A DNA stretch of 64,000 bases from Gracilibacillus ureilyticus (GTDB lineage: Bacteria > Bacillota > Bacilli > Bacillales > Amphibacillaceae): positions 60,987 to 124,986 of the forward strand of contig NZ_FOGL01000012.1 in NCBI RefSeq assembly GCF_900111195.1, written 5' to 3'. Made by a program: the position numbers and the translations under genes. The notes beneath the pieces were generated by a model. It ran no database searches, had not been told where the DNA came from, and saw nothing but the letters and a program-made list of their open reading frames with translations. This document shows positions 51,806 to 61,069 of this stretch, piece after piece (position 1 is the stretch's first letter; each line of letters opens with the position of its first letter).

Positions 51806-52462
51806 ATGCCGTCGGATTTTTGGTCACCTGTCAAATTATCATTAGAAGTAGCTTCCGTTTCGATCCTCATTGTTCTAATAACAGGTTTATTATTAGGAAG
51901 GTTTATGGCCAACAGGAGGTTCAGAGGAAAGTCAGTTGTCGAAACTGTATTTCTGTTGCCATTAGTGTTACCCCCCACAGTAGTCGGTTTCTTATTAATT
52001 ATTATTTTCGGCAGAAACAGTCTGGTTGGGCAAATGATTGAGGCGGTATACCAGCAACCTGTTATGTTTACCTTTTGGGCAGCAGTGATTGCTTCTACCG
52101 TTGTTGCTTTTCCATTGATGTATCAATCATTTAAAACCGGATTGGAAGCAGTCGATCAGGATATTGAGAACGCTGCACGTGTGGATGGTGCAGGAGAATT
52201 CAAATTATTTATGTATGTTTCTATCCCGCTAGCTCGCCGGTCAGTGATTTCGGGGGCAATATTAAGTTTTGCTAGGGCATTAGGTGAATTCGGTGCAACA
52301 CTTATGTTTGCAGGGAACATTCCCGGAAAAACACAAACCACACCGACTGCCATTTATATTGCGATAGACTCCGGTAATATGCAAATGGCATGGTTATGGG
52401 TAGCTTGTATGATTGGAATATCCTTTATTATGCTGTTACTGGTTCAACAAACGAAAAGTTAA
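51806..52462 (+). CDS. modB: molybdate ABC transporter permease
   Basis: 218 aa with five or six helices. MetI-type loop EAVDQDIENAARVDGAGEFKLF (EAA motif) and FARALGEFGATLMFAGNIPGKTQT near residue 155, diagnostic of ModB. ATG 51806 has AAAGGATGG upstream within the modA end; the longer frame from 51770 lies inside modA and is rejected. No ATPase (modC) follows, as in B. subtilis yvgLM, so an ATPase must be elsewhere or shared. Confidence 0.94.
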   Translation: MPSDFWSPVKLSLEVASVSILIVLITGLLLGRFMANRRFRGKSVVETVFLLPLVLPPTVVGFLLIIIFGRNSLVGQMIEAVYQQPVMFTFWAAVIASTVVAFPLMYQSFKTGLEAVDQDIENAARVDGAGEFKLFMYVSIPLARRSVISGAILSFARALGEFGATLMFAGNIPGKTQTTPTAIYIAIDSGNMQMAWLWVACMIGISFIMLLLVQQTKS

Positions 52463-52503
52463 AAAAGAAATCGAGGCAGAAGTACTAGACTAGTGAAAAC
52501 TCC

Positions 52504-53032
52504 AATGCATATAATATGGATTATGTGCAGTAAATGTGTAGAATTGATGTGTGGATATATTGTCGCTCCGGTCTAGTATCCCTCTACAATACTTGTGATA
52601 AAATAACCCTTTGTAACATCACATAAGATCTAATATCACCTTTTATCTTGCATTGGAAAGTTATACTTAAAATTAAAATACTCATGAACAGGCCACGTAT
52701 AAAATGTTCATGAGTATTTTGATATGTTGCTATAATCTTAACTTTCTTACAACAATTGTAGAGTATCATTCCAGCGTAGGCCGATTGTGTTGACTCCTAT
52801 GGGAACAGGACGAGCTGAAGATCCACTTGGTGAAGCGGGTTTCTTCATCAAGTTAGCTGAAGCCGTCCTCATGGTAAAGAAGACACTGCGAAAGCACATT
52901 TTGCTTGAGTAGATGTCGCACTTATGCCCTTGGGTGAAAGCGAAGCAATCGGACGTAGCGTCATACTTGCAATTTAGATATTCCAAAGTTACTGTATTCG
53001 TGTTACTGCACATAATCCATATTAGGTGCATT
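52504..53032. mobile_element. 529-bp non-autonomous inverted-repeat element (MITE- or IS-like remnant)
   Basis: Terminal inverted repeats 52504-52533 and 53003-53032 are 30 bp long with 28 matches (AATGCA-xx-TAATATGGATTATG and GTGCAGTAA). Inside there is no complete transposase and only short frames without ribosome binding sites. I see no clear target duplication. A second pair, TACTAGAC (about 52481) and GTCTAGTA (about 52572), straddles the left end. It fills the 618-bp space between modB and the GH127 gene. Confidence 0.6.
52807..52869. repeat. long structured hairpin inside the 529-bp element
   Basis: Three collinear helices: AGGAC/GTCCT (52807-52811, 52865-52869), AGCT/AGCT, and ACTTGGTGAAG/CTTCATCAAGT (52825-52835, 52843-52853; 11 bp with one G-T). 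Internal loops repeat GAAGATCC and GAAGCC. The segment looks, from memory, like a dispersed intergenic repeat of Bacillaceae genomes; I could not check this. Confidence 0.6.
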
Positions 53033-53080
53033 TCATTATTCTTTTTTAGTGTGAAGGCGTGGGGATGCCTTGCTTCTTTA

Positions 53081-55042
53081 TTATTTTTCTACTTCTCTGA
53101 TCCATACTGTCATTTCGTTTTCGCCTCTGTTACTCCATGCATAGTAAGGGATAGCTTTTACTTCTTTTTCTACCACTGGGACCACTTCTGTTGTATACAA
53201 TTGATTTTTCACTTTTGTTTTATCTGTCGCTAAAGCTTTTGCCTTAATCGTTGTCACACCTTTCAGTAAATCTGGTTCAAAGGCCGCCTGGAATATTTGA
53301 TTGGTAAAAATCCGAATATCCTGTAAATTCGCCCCATTATCAGCTTCCTCCATACAGTAAACAAGCGGTCCGCGTTGCAATGCCACTTTACCTGCGTTAA
53401 CACGAACTTCAGGGTGGGATCGAACAACTTCCACAGGCATGTCAAACAACACTTCCACCACATCGCCATTTTTCCACTCTTTTTCTAATTTGGCATACCC
53501 TTTTACAACAGGTGCTTCCATTTCTTGCCCATTCACCTGGAACTTCACTTTATTACACCAGCCGGGAATTCTTATTGCAACAGAGAATTCTGTTGGCTTA
53601 TCCAGTGACAGTTCAAATTTCACATCCCCAAGCCAAGGATAATGGGAAGTTTGATTAATATTTATCTCCTGATTATCGATTACAAAGGATGTTTTACTGC
53701 CAATAAACAAATGAACATATATTTCTGAATTGTTAGCAGAATATATATATTGGCCGAGTGATGCTAAAAGTCTTGCTATGTTCGGCGGACAACAGGCACA
53801 GCCAAACCACTGCTGTCTAGTCGACTTTACAGTTCCCATATCATGACGGCAATTAGCAGTGTGAGGCCATACCTCTAATGGATTTACATAAAAATAACCT
53901 TTTCCATCAAGTGATATCCCGCTCAGTGCTCCATTGTATAATGCCCTTTCCAAAACATCTGTATATTGATGATCTGCCTCAATCTGTACCATTCGGTGAC
54001 TCCACATAATCAACGCGATTGCCGCACAGGTTTCCGTATATGCACGATCATTTGGCAAATCATAATCAACTGTAAAACGCTCTTCATATGCCGAAGATCC
54101 AATTCCAGCCGTAATATACATTCTTTTATTCACAGTATTCTCCCATAAAGTCCGGCAAACTTCCAGCATTTCATGGTCATTCAATTCATTCGCTAAATCG
54201 ATCATGCCACTGTATAAATAAGTCGCTCTTACAGCATGCCCTTCTGCTGTTGCCTGCTCTCTTACAGGGAGATGTGCCTGATAGTAATCATATGTTCGTC
54301 CACTTGGGTTATCAGGTCCACTTCTCTCTTCCAATTCCCTGTCATAATAATGAACAGGATTTCTTTTCCCTCTTTCCTCAATAAAAAACTGGCATAGGTC
54401 GATATATTTTTGCTCTTTCGTAATTTTATATAATTTCATCAATGCTAATTCAATCTCCGGATGACCAGGATAACCCCGTTTCTGACCTTCTCCATCACCC
54501 AATACTGTCCGGATATGATCAACCAGTTTACTAACAACCTCCATAATTGCCATCTTCCCTGTTGCTTCGTAATACGCCACTGCTGCTTCAATCAAGTGTC
54601 CGGCACAATATAGCTCATGGTCATCTTTTAAGTTGGTCCATTTTTTATCAGGACGGTTGACTGAGAAATAAGTGTTCAGGTAACCATCTTCTTCCTGCGC
54701 TTCCTGAATTAATTCTATTACTTCATCCAATATTTTCTCCCATTTCTCATCTTTTTCTATCGACAGAGAGTATGCAACGGTTTCCATCCATTTGTACAAA
54801 TCACTATCCTGAAAAACCATTCCATAATGCTTACCCTCTTTCCTGCCTGCAGCTATTTCAAAATTTTCAATTGTATGGCTGGGATCAGCACCAGGAATTC
54901 TGTCGTTCAGTGCATCCCACTGATATGGGATAATGGATTCCTTGACAAGACCTTTCCATGGGTTCCAAAAGGAGTCATTGATTTTTACATTTTTGTGTGA
55001 CACAGGATCCATTTTTGCCAACCTTTGTTTCATTTCGATCAT
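53081..55042 (-). CDS. beta-L-arabinofuranosidase, GH127
   Basis: 653 aa, no signal peptide; removes beta-L-arabinofuranose from arabino-oligosaccharides. Matches HypBA1-type DUF1680: VKINDSFWNPW at the N-terminus, an alpha/alpha barrel with EDGYLNTYF, and the zinc/nucleophile set Glu338 and Cys340 (AYTETCA) plus Cys418/Cys419 in FGCACCPPNIARLLAS, then C-terminal beta domains. The spacing of these residues matches the Bifidobacterium enzyme as I recall it. ATG 55042 has GAGGAG ten bases upstream. Divergent from an AraC regulator; its 3' end faces the 529-bp element. The link to arabinogalactan breakdown is inferred from the gan operon next door. Confidence 0.93.
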   Translation of the reverse strand: MIEMKQRLAKMDPVSHKNVKINDSFWNPWKGLVKESIIPYQWDALNDRIPGADPSHTIENFEIAAGRKEGKHYGMVFQDSDLYKWMETVAYSLSIEKDEKWEKILDEVIELIQEAQEEDGYLNTYFSVNRPDKKWTNLKDDHELYCAGHLIEAAVAYYEATGKMAIMEVVSKLVDHIRTVLGDGEGQKRGYPGHPEIELALMKLYKITKEQKYIDLCQFFIEERGKRNPVHYYDRELEERSGPDNPSGRTYDYYQAHLPVREQATAEGHAVRATYLYSGMIDLANELNDHEMLEVCRTLWENTVNKRMYITAGIGSSAYEERFTVDYDLPNDRAYTETCAAIALIMWSHRMVQIEADHQYTDVLERALYNGALSGISLDGKGYFYVNPLEVWPHTANCRHDMGTVKSTRQQWFGCACCPPNIARLLASLGQYIYSANNSEIYVHLFIGSKTSFVIDNQEININQTSHYPWLGDVKFELSLDKPTEFSVAIRIPGWCNKVKFQVNGQEMEAPVVKGYAKLEKEWKNGDVVEVLFDMPVEVVRSHPEVRVNAGKVALQRGPLVYCMEEADNGANLQDIRIFTNQIFQAAFEPDLLKGVTTIKAKALATDKTKVKNQLYTTEVVPVVEKEVKAIPYYAWSNRGENEMTVWIREVEK

Positions 55043-55104
55043 TTTCCATACACTCCTCTTTTCGATTAAATTTACTCTTCCTATGATACTATCATTAAAG
55101 CCTC

Positions 55105-55120
55105 ACACTGTAAGTAGTGT
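55105..55120. promoter_or_regulatory. palindrome between GH127 and araC-type gene
   Basis: ACACT-GTAAGT-AGTGT, perfect 5-bp arms in the divergent promoter region, a candidate operator. A weak cre-like TGTAAACGTAAGAA overlaps its right side with a mismatch. On the plus strand TTAACA-16 bp-TATGAT may be the AraC-gene promoter. Confidence 0.45.
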
Positions 55121-55229
55121 AAACGTAAGAATAGGTGGACTTTTCTGACATACCCTCATTCTTTGAACTTTAACAAGTTAGCAAAAAGTGATATGATAAA
55201 TGAAAATATATAGCTAAAGGACTGTCTAA

Positions 55230-56120
55230 ATGGAATATCTGAAATTGAATATCGAAAAACCTGTCCAGTATATTTCAGGTGGACAATTCATTACGAACAA
55301 AGAATGGAAACATGAAAAAAGAGTGATTGACAGTTATGAAATGATTATTGGGGTGAATGACACATTATATATAGAACAGGATGGTATAAAATACGAAGTG
55401 AAGCCAGGTGAAGTATTATTTATTCTTCCGCATACGATACATAAAGGCTATAAGATTTGCAATAAATTCATTTCATTCTACTGGTTTCATTTTATTAGTG
55501 ATACCATCTACAGAGGAAAAGAAATTAATGATACTACAGTTTTAAAGATTCGGACTACCCCTGAAATAAGTCACTTAATAAAAGATATATATCTTCCCAG
55601 ATACGGTTCTCCCATAGCTGTTCAGCGGCTCAATATTTTAGCAAACCAGTTACTGGACGTGGATAATTCCAATTATTACACAAGGATGAGTCTGAACTAT
55701 TTAATGACTTCTTTACTTATTGAATTGTCCGAACAAACCTTTCTCCATTCCATTAACAGACAAGATAGTTTATCAGAAACTGATATAAACATTCATTTCA
55801 TACTTGAGTGGACAAGAATCAATGCCTTTGACGGGATTACGGTTTCAGACATAGCAGAACAATTCAGCTACAATAAAGACTACCTTTCCCGGCACTTCAA
55901 GCAAAGGACAGGAAAAACACTGCAATCATACCTTCATTCATTGCGAATATCCAAAGCAAAAGACTTACTTACAGGGAGCAGGCAAAATATTAAAGTTATT
56001 GCTAACAGGGTTGGTATTGATGATGAAAAATATTTTATGAGATTATTTAAAAAGTATGAGAAAATAACTCCTACAGAATATCGGAAAGCATTCAGCAAAA
56101 CACACTTAAATAATAAATAA
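55230..56120 (+). CDS. AraC-family transcriptional regulator
   Basis: 296 aa. Cupin-like ligand domain about 1-160 (YEVKPGEVLFILPHTIHKGY), AraC HTH about 185-290: ITVSDIAEQFSYNKDYLSRHFKQ, NIKVIANRVGIDDEKYFMRLFKK, ITPTEYRKAF. AAAGGA precedes the ATG. Divergent from GH127 and convergent with the gan operon, so it probably controls GH127; control of gan is possible. Not closely similar by eye to the AraC protein near melA. Confidence 0.9.
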   Translation: MEYLKLNIEKPVQYISGGQFITNKEWKHEKRVIDSYEMIIGVNDTLYIEQDGIKYEVKPGEVLFILPHTIHKGYKICNKFISFYWFHFISDTIYRGKEINDTTVLKIRTTPEISHLIKDIYLPRYGSPIAVQRLNILANQLLDVDNSNYYTRMSLNYLMTSLLIELSEQTFLHSINRQDSLSETDINIHFILEWTRINAFDGITVSDIAEQFSYNKDYLSRHFKQRTGKTLQSYLHSLRISKAKDLLTGSRQNIKVIANRVGIDDEKYFMRLFKKYEKITPTEYRKAFSKTHLNNK

Positions 56121-56128
56121 AGAATATT

Positions 56129-56160
56129 AAACCCCCGTTTCTTCAAGAAGCGGGGGTTGT
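56129..56160. terminator. bidirectional terminator after the AraC gene and gan operon
   Basis: AACCCCCGTTTCTT / AGAAGCGGGGGTT, very strong stem, with TTGTTTTGT after it on the plus strand and TTTAATATTC on the minus. Confidence 0.9.
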
Positions 56161-56166
56161 TTTGTA

Positions 56167-58218
56167 TTATTTTTTTATTACTTTTACATCATAGCTATTC
56201 AGCATAACCGATTTAGTAACCTTATCACCAGTAAGCATATCCTCATATTCTTCATCGGACAGATTAATTACTTTCGATTGTTTAGAAAAATTCATCAGGA
56301 ATACATAATCATTCTCACCATCTGTTCTGACTTGTGCGCTGACATCTTTCGGCAGCAATCCGCCTAGTGCTTTTTTCAACTGTAACTGGTTAGCTAACTC
56401 TCCGTAGAAAGCCTGATGAAAGGCGTGATTATTTCTTGAGGCAATATAATAAGCTTTTCCGTCACCTACGTTATTCACAGTTAATGCAGGTCTTCCAGCA
56501 TAAAAATCGCTCTTGTAGTATGCTAATGCCTCTGCACCTTCTAAATGGATCAGATCACATAATTCCCTTGCTTCATACTCACCTTTTAAGCCAAATCCGT
56601 TATTTCCGACAGCTTCAATTTTATTTACTTCACTATCGTAAAGACCATCAATCTCTTCTGACCAGATTCCCAGGGTTTTGCGTAATGGTCCAGGGAATCC
56701 ACCTAAGAAGCATAAATCATTTTCATCAACAATACCTGACCAGTATGTTGCAACAAATGATCCGCCATTTTGAACAAAATTATCGATCTTTTCCCCAACA
56801 CCAGGTCTGACCATATATAACATTGGCGCTACAACTAACTTGTATTTAGAGAAATCTTTTTCCATGTCAATGACGTCCACACTAATACCTTGCTCCCAAA
56901 ATGCCTGGTAATGTTCCCTAACTGTTCTTTCATAATGTACACCGCTATTTCTCGGACCTTGTGCATCCTTCACTGCCCAGCGATTTTCTGTATCAAAAAT
57001 AACCGCAACTTCAGCTTTAACAGTCGAACCAACTACGGCATCCAGTTTTGAAAGGCCATCCCCTAATTCTTTCACTTCATTGAAAACCCGTGTATCACCA
57101 TGTCCTGCATGATCAACAACCGCTCCATGGAACTTCTCGCTTGAACCGCGGCTTTTTCGCCATTGGAAATACTGAACAGAATCAGAACCGTGTGCCACTG
57201 CCTGTAATGAGGAAAGTATGTGCATCCCAGGCTTCTTCAATTTACTTATTGGCTGCCAGTTTGTCAGACTTGGTGTACTTTCCATTAATAAAAACGGCTT
57301 GCCATCTTTTAATGAACGGAACCAGTCATGATTCATCGCTGTCCATGCTGCCAGGGCAGATGCTTCTTGTTCGTCATGCCATGTTGGATAAGAATCCCAT
57401 GAAACAATATCTAAGTCATCCGCAAATTTGGCATAATTCAATCCTTCAAATGCCTCCATGAAGTTAGCGGTTACTGGCAAATCCGGATTCTTCTTCTTTA
57501 GAGGTGAGACCTCATGACGGTAGAAATCCAGTGTCTGATCAGTTACAAAACGCTTCCAGTCAAGATTCTGCCCATGCACCATTGTTTCTCCATGCGGGGC
57601 TGGCGACTCCACTTGTGACCAGCTTGTATATGTGTGACTCCAGAAAGTTGTCCACCATGCGTCATTTAGCGCATCCAATGTTTTGTACTTTTTCTTTAAC
57701 CATTCTCGAAAAGCTTCCTGGCAATAGGGACAATGGCAATCACCGCCATATTCATTAGAAATATGCCAACCAATAACTGCCGGATGATCAGAGTAACGTT
57801 CTGCCAATTTCGCATTCATTATAGCGGTTTTCTCCCGATAAACTGGTGAGGTATAGCAGTGATTATGACGCATTCCGTGAAGATTACGAACACGGTTAGC
57901 CCTTACTCTCAGTACCTCCGGGTATTTTTCTGACATCCAAGCAGGTCTTGCTCCAGTAGGTGTTGCTAACAATGCATAAATTCCGTTTTCATGGAAAGTA
58001 TCCAGTAATTTGTCCATCCATTCAAAAGTAAATTTCCCCTCTTCCGGCTCTAATTTACCCCAGGAAAAGATACCTACAGACATAACATTACAGTTCGCTT
58101 GTTTCATTAATCGAATATCTTCTTCGAGGACTTCAGGATACTTCTCCCATTGCTCTGGATTATAGTCCGCCCCATGAAGCATTTTCGGTATTTTCTCACT
58201 GACTGGTTTGAATTTCAT
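56167..58218 (-). CDS. ganA: beta-galactosidase, GH42
   Basis: 683 aa, no signal peptide; hydrolyses imported beta-1,4-galacto-oligosaccharides. YNPEQWEKYPEVLEEDIRLM at the N-terminus, acid/base Glu in GWHISNEYGGDCHCPYCQ (near residue 150) with the zinc Cys cluster, the nucleophile Glu in FLLMESTPSLTNWQ (near 310), then the trimerisation-type domain. Same order as B. subtilis GanA. Last gene of the gan operon, 19 bp after the secreted GH53 gene. ATG has GGGGGAC upstream. Confidence 0.96.
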   Translation of the reverse strand: MKFKPVSEKIPKMLHGADYNPEQWEKYPEVLEEDIRLMKQANCNVMSVGIFSWGKLEPEEGKFTFEWMDKLLDTFHENGIYALLATPTGARPAWMSEKYPEVLRVRANRVRNLHGMRHNHCYTSPVYREKTAIMNAKLAERYSDHPAVIGWHISNEYGGDCHCPYCQEAFREWLKKKYKTLDALNDAWWTTFWSHTYTSWSQVESPAPHGETMVHGQNLDWKRFVTDQTLDFYRHEVSPLKKKNPDLPVTANFMEAFEGLNYAKFADDLDIVSWDSYPTWHDEQEASALAAWTAMNHDWFRSLKDGKPFLLMESTPSLTNWQPISKLKKPGMHILSSLQAVAHGSDSVQYFQWRKSRGSSEKFHGAVVDHAGHGDTRVFNEVKELGDGLSKLDAVVGSTVKAEVAVIFDTENRWAVKDAQGPRNSGVHYERTVREHYQAFWEQGISVDVIDMEKDFSKYKLVVAPMLYMVRPGVGEKIDNFVQNGGSFVATYWSGIVDENDLCFLGGFPGPLRKTLGIWSEEIDGLYDSEVNKIEAVGNNGFGLKGEYEARELCDLIHLEGAEALAYYKSDFYAGRPALTVNNVGDGKAYYIASRNNHAFHQAFYGELANQLQLKKALGGLLPKDVSAQVRTDGENDYVFLMNFSKQSKVINLSDEEYEDMLTGDKVTKSVMLNSYDVKVIKK

Positions 58219-58237
58219 ATTGTCCCCCTACTATTAA

Positions 58238-59869
58238 TTATTTATTTTTGAAAAATTTAACGTTATCGATATTAACCCAATTATTAGCTTGGGCATATGA
58301 AATAATACCTATCTCACATTGACCATTAGTCACATTAATATCATCAATCTCTATTTTCATCCAATTAGAGGAGCTAACAGGTAATTTCGTTTGAAGTTCC
58401 TCTCCACCATAACTCTTTGCATAAATATATGCATTCTCCTGGCCTCCACTATTTAACACCCATGCTGTGAGTGTATAATTTCCATCTTCAAGATTTTTTA
58501 TTGTTTGATACGTGGAAACACTGTAATCCTCATCACTCCAATGTACAAGCTTATAGTCCCCATTGATACCTGGCCCTTCTACAAATACTGCATTAGTATC
58601 AGTACTATCCTCAGCCCAAACTCCCCAGTCTGACGGTGTATTTGTCCAGCCATCAACTTCAAAGTCATTATTGTTTACCAGATTGTTATGATTTGGGTTA
58701 TCACTGAAAATGGACATACTCTCTAATGCATTACCATTAAAGTCAAATAGTGTTTGATTATCCCATGGATTTGACAGTAAACCTGTGTCACTGTTATATA
58801 GCTTACCCGCTTCAGTACCCCAATTAGCACCCTCTACAGGTATCCATGTTGGCTCCCACCAGAAAATACCTCTTCCCCGATTGTTAGGAATGTCTTTTAC
58901 AATTTCCTTTAAATCATTCATATATTGAATTTGACCTTCCGGGGTAGCAGGGTAACCTCCAACACTCTCTTCTGTTTCAAAAAATGAATTTCCTAATCCA
59001 TCCCCATCGTCTAAAGTAAATCCATATGCAGTCTCTACAATCATAACATCTTTGTTATACCGCTTACTAATATCATTTAAATTGTAATGTAACTCACCCA
59101 TCGTGCCATGCCAGAATGGATAATAAGATAAACCAATAATATCGAAATCTACTCCTAATGCAGTTATATTATCAAACCACCATCGATATAAGCTATTATC
59201 CCCTCCATGATCAAGATGTAATACTATTTCTATTTCCTCACTCCCAGACACAGCATCTTTAATTCCTGATATCCCCGCGGAGAAAAGTTCTGCTAATTTT
59301 GTAAAATCATTAGTACCTTCACCTACCTTACCATCAGTCCATAATATTCCTGATGTAGTCTCATTTCCAACCTGGACCATATCAGGCAATACATTCTCCT
59401 GCTTCATACTCTCAATAACATTTTTAGAATACTGATAAACTTGATCCTTTAACCCCGTATATTGAAGGTCTTGCCATGCCTTTGGTTTAGTTTGAGTTCC
59501 AGGGTCTGCCCAAAAATCACTGTAATGGAGATCTAATAAAATATTCATTCCAAGTGCTTTAGCTCGCTTAGCTAATGAAATAGTTGTATCTAAATCATTG
59601 GTACCTCCACCGTAAGGATTTCCTTTACTGTCATATGGATCCACCCACAATCTCAAGCGCACATAGTTCATACCATTAGAGCTTAATATCTCCATTGCAT
59701 CTTTCTCTATGCCGTCTTCATAAAACTTCCCCCCTAACTCCTCTACTTCTTCTAACATCGATATGTCTCCACCCGTGATGAATTCATTTGCTAGTAATTC
59801 GCGTTCATTTTGATCAATTAGAATAATAAACAAACACACAAAAAAACTAATTACTATTTTTTTTGTCAT
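58238..59869 (-). CDS. ganB: secreted endo-beta-1,4-galactanase GH53 with C-terminal CBM61-like domain
   Basis: 543 aa. Signal peptide about 1-28; GH53 barrel about 30-385: FITGGDISMLEEVEELG, YVRLRLWVDPYD, DLHYSDFWADPGTQTKPKAW, acid/base Glu in VQVGNETTSG and nucleophile Glu in IVETAYGFTL, closing WWEPTWIPVEG. After the barrel a beta-sandwich about 400-543 (LVNNNDFEVDGWTNTPSDW ... WVNIDNVKFFKN) resembles CBM61, a galactan binder. Breaks the galactan backbone outside the cell. AAGGAG lies before the ATG. Confidence 0.94.
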   Translation of the reverse strand: MTKKIVISFFVCLFIILIDQNERELLANEFITGGDISMLEEVEELGGKFYEDGIEKDAMEILSSNGMNYVRLRLWVDPYDSKGNPYGGGTNDLDTTISLAKRAKALGMNILLDLHYSDFWADPGTQTKPKAWQDLQYTGLKDQVYQYSKNVIESMKQENVLPDMVQVGNETTSGILWTDGKVGEGTNDFTKLAELFSAGISGIKDAVSGSEEIEIVLHLDHGGDNSLYRWWFDNITALGVDFDIIGLSYYPFWHGTMGELHYNLNDISKRYNKDVMIVETAYGFTLDDGDGLGNSFFETEESVGGYPATPEGQIQYMNDLKEIVKDIPNNRGRGIFWWEPTWIPVEGANWGTEAGKLYNSDTGLLSNPWDNQTLFDFNGNALESMSIFSDNPNHNNLVNNNDFEVDGWTNTPSDWGVWAEDSTDTNAVFVEGPGINGDYKLVHWSDEDYSVSTYQTIKNLEDGNYTLTAWVLNSGGQENAYIYAKSYGGEELQTKLPVSSSNWMKIEIDDINVTNGQCEIGIISYAQANNWVNIDNVKFFKNK

Positions 59870-59884
59870 AATGAATTCTCCTTT

Positions 59885-61036
59885 TTAAAATAATTTAAAC
59901 ACATTCAATGACTCTAGAGCATTTCCTTCAAAATCAAACAAACCTTGATTCGCCCAGTGATTACCAGTATTTCCTATATCATTCCCATATTTCATTCCTT
60001 CCGTGCTTGCCCAGCTTGAATTTTCTACCGGTAACCAGGCTGGCTCCCAATAAACAATTCCTAATCCTTTATGGGTTTGGTTATCAATTTTTTTTACTGT
60101 ATCCATTAGTTCTGTTAAGAATTGTGCTTGTCCGTCAACTGTGGGTGGATAGCCAGCAACATCTGCTAATTCTTTACTAAAAATACTGCCCTCACCTTCT
60201 GGGACTTTATCCGTATAGGCATATGCAGTCTCTACAATCATTAAATCCTTTTCATAGCGCTTACCTATATCTAATAAATTCAATTCTAATTCTTTCAGAC
60301 TTCCATGCCAATAAGGATAATAAGAGAGACCAATAATATCATAATCTACCTTTCTCTTACTTATCTCATCAAACCAGGTTCTATATAAATTATTTGCACC
60401 ACCAAAGTCTAAATGCAGAATAATCTTTAACACTGAACTCATCTCTCTAACTGCCTTCACACCAGCATTTAACAACTTAGCTAACTGATCATATGATTTC
60501 CTTTTCTCTTCCTCCCTCCATTTCTCAAATTCTCTTTTTTCCCACAGAAATGTTGGTGTTTTTCCATCTGGCCATAACATTCCATTAGTAATCTCATTTC
60601 CTATTTGTATATATTCGGGAGTCACCCCATTTTGCATACAAGTAATAAGTACATCTTTTGTATATTGATATACTTTATCTTCTAACTCTTTACCACTTAA
60701 CTCTTCCCAACTCTTTGGTTTCTGTTGTTTTTTTGGATCTGTCCAAAAGTCGCTGTAATGAAGATCCAGCATGAATTTCATGCCTTTTTCTTTAATTCTT
60801 TTAGCTAAGCTTATTGTTGTCGCTAAATCATTCGTTCCACCCAAGTAAGGATTGCCCTTAGCATCGTATGGATCTACCCATAATCGCAATCTAACTAAAT
60901 TAATTCCTTTAGCTCTTAATATCTCTATCAAATCTTCCTTTCTATGATCTAAGAAATACTCACCTCCAAATGTTTCAATTTCATTTAAGATAGATACATC
61001 CACACCTTTTATAAAACCTTGTGTCAAGAAAATCAT
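59885..61036 (-). CDS. endo-beta-1,4-galactanase GH53, cytoplasmic form
   Basis: 383 aa. GH53 barrel only: FIKGVDVSILNEIETFG, LVRLRLWVDPYDAKGNPY, LDLHYSDFWTDPKKQQKPKSW, acid/base Glu in IQIGNEITNG, nucleophile Glu in MIVETAYAYT, YWEPAWLPVEN. There is no signal peptide or CBM. Start is uncertain: the ATG at 61036 is one base from GAAGGG, and a TTG at 61027 is ten bases away. A basic insert (about residues 165-185, EKREFEKWREEEKRK) distinguishes it from the secreted paralogue. Likely cuts imported galacto-oligosaccharides. Confidence 0.93.
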   Translation of the reverse strand: MIFLTQGFIKGVDVSILNEIETFGGEYFLDHRKEDLIEILRAKGINLVRLRLWVDPYDAKGNPYLGGTNDLATTISLAKRIKEKGMKFMLDLHYSDFWTDPKKQQKPKSWEELSGKELEDKVYQYTKDVLITCMQNGVTPEYIQIGNEITNGMLWPDGKTPTFLWEKREFEKWREEEKRKSYDQLAKLLNAGVKAVREMSSVLKIILHLDFGGANNLYRTWFDEISKRKVDYDIIGLSYYPYWHGSLKELELNLLDIGKRYEKDLMIVETAYAYTDKVPEGEGSIFSKELADVAGYPPTVDGQAQFLTELMDTVKKIDNQTHKGLGIVYWEPAWLPVENSSWASTEGMKYGNDIGNTGNHWANQGLFDFEGNALESLNVFKLF

Positions 61037-61069
61037 GCCCTTCTTATACAGTTAATTTATTTTTTATCT

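Noticed and set aside
52747-53031. 94-aa minus-strand reading frame in the 529-bp element
   Set aside because: No ribosome binding site or domain; it crosses the folded repeat and the right terminal repeat.
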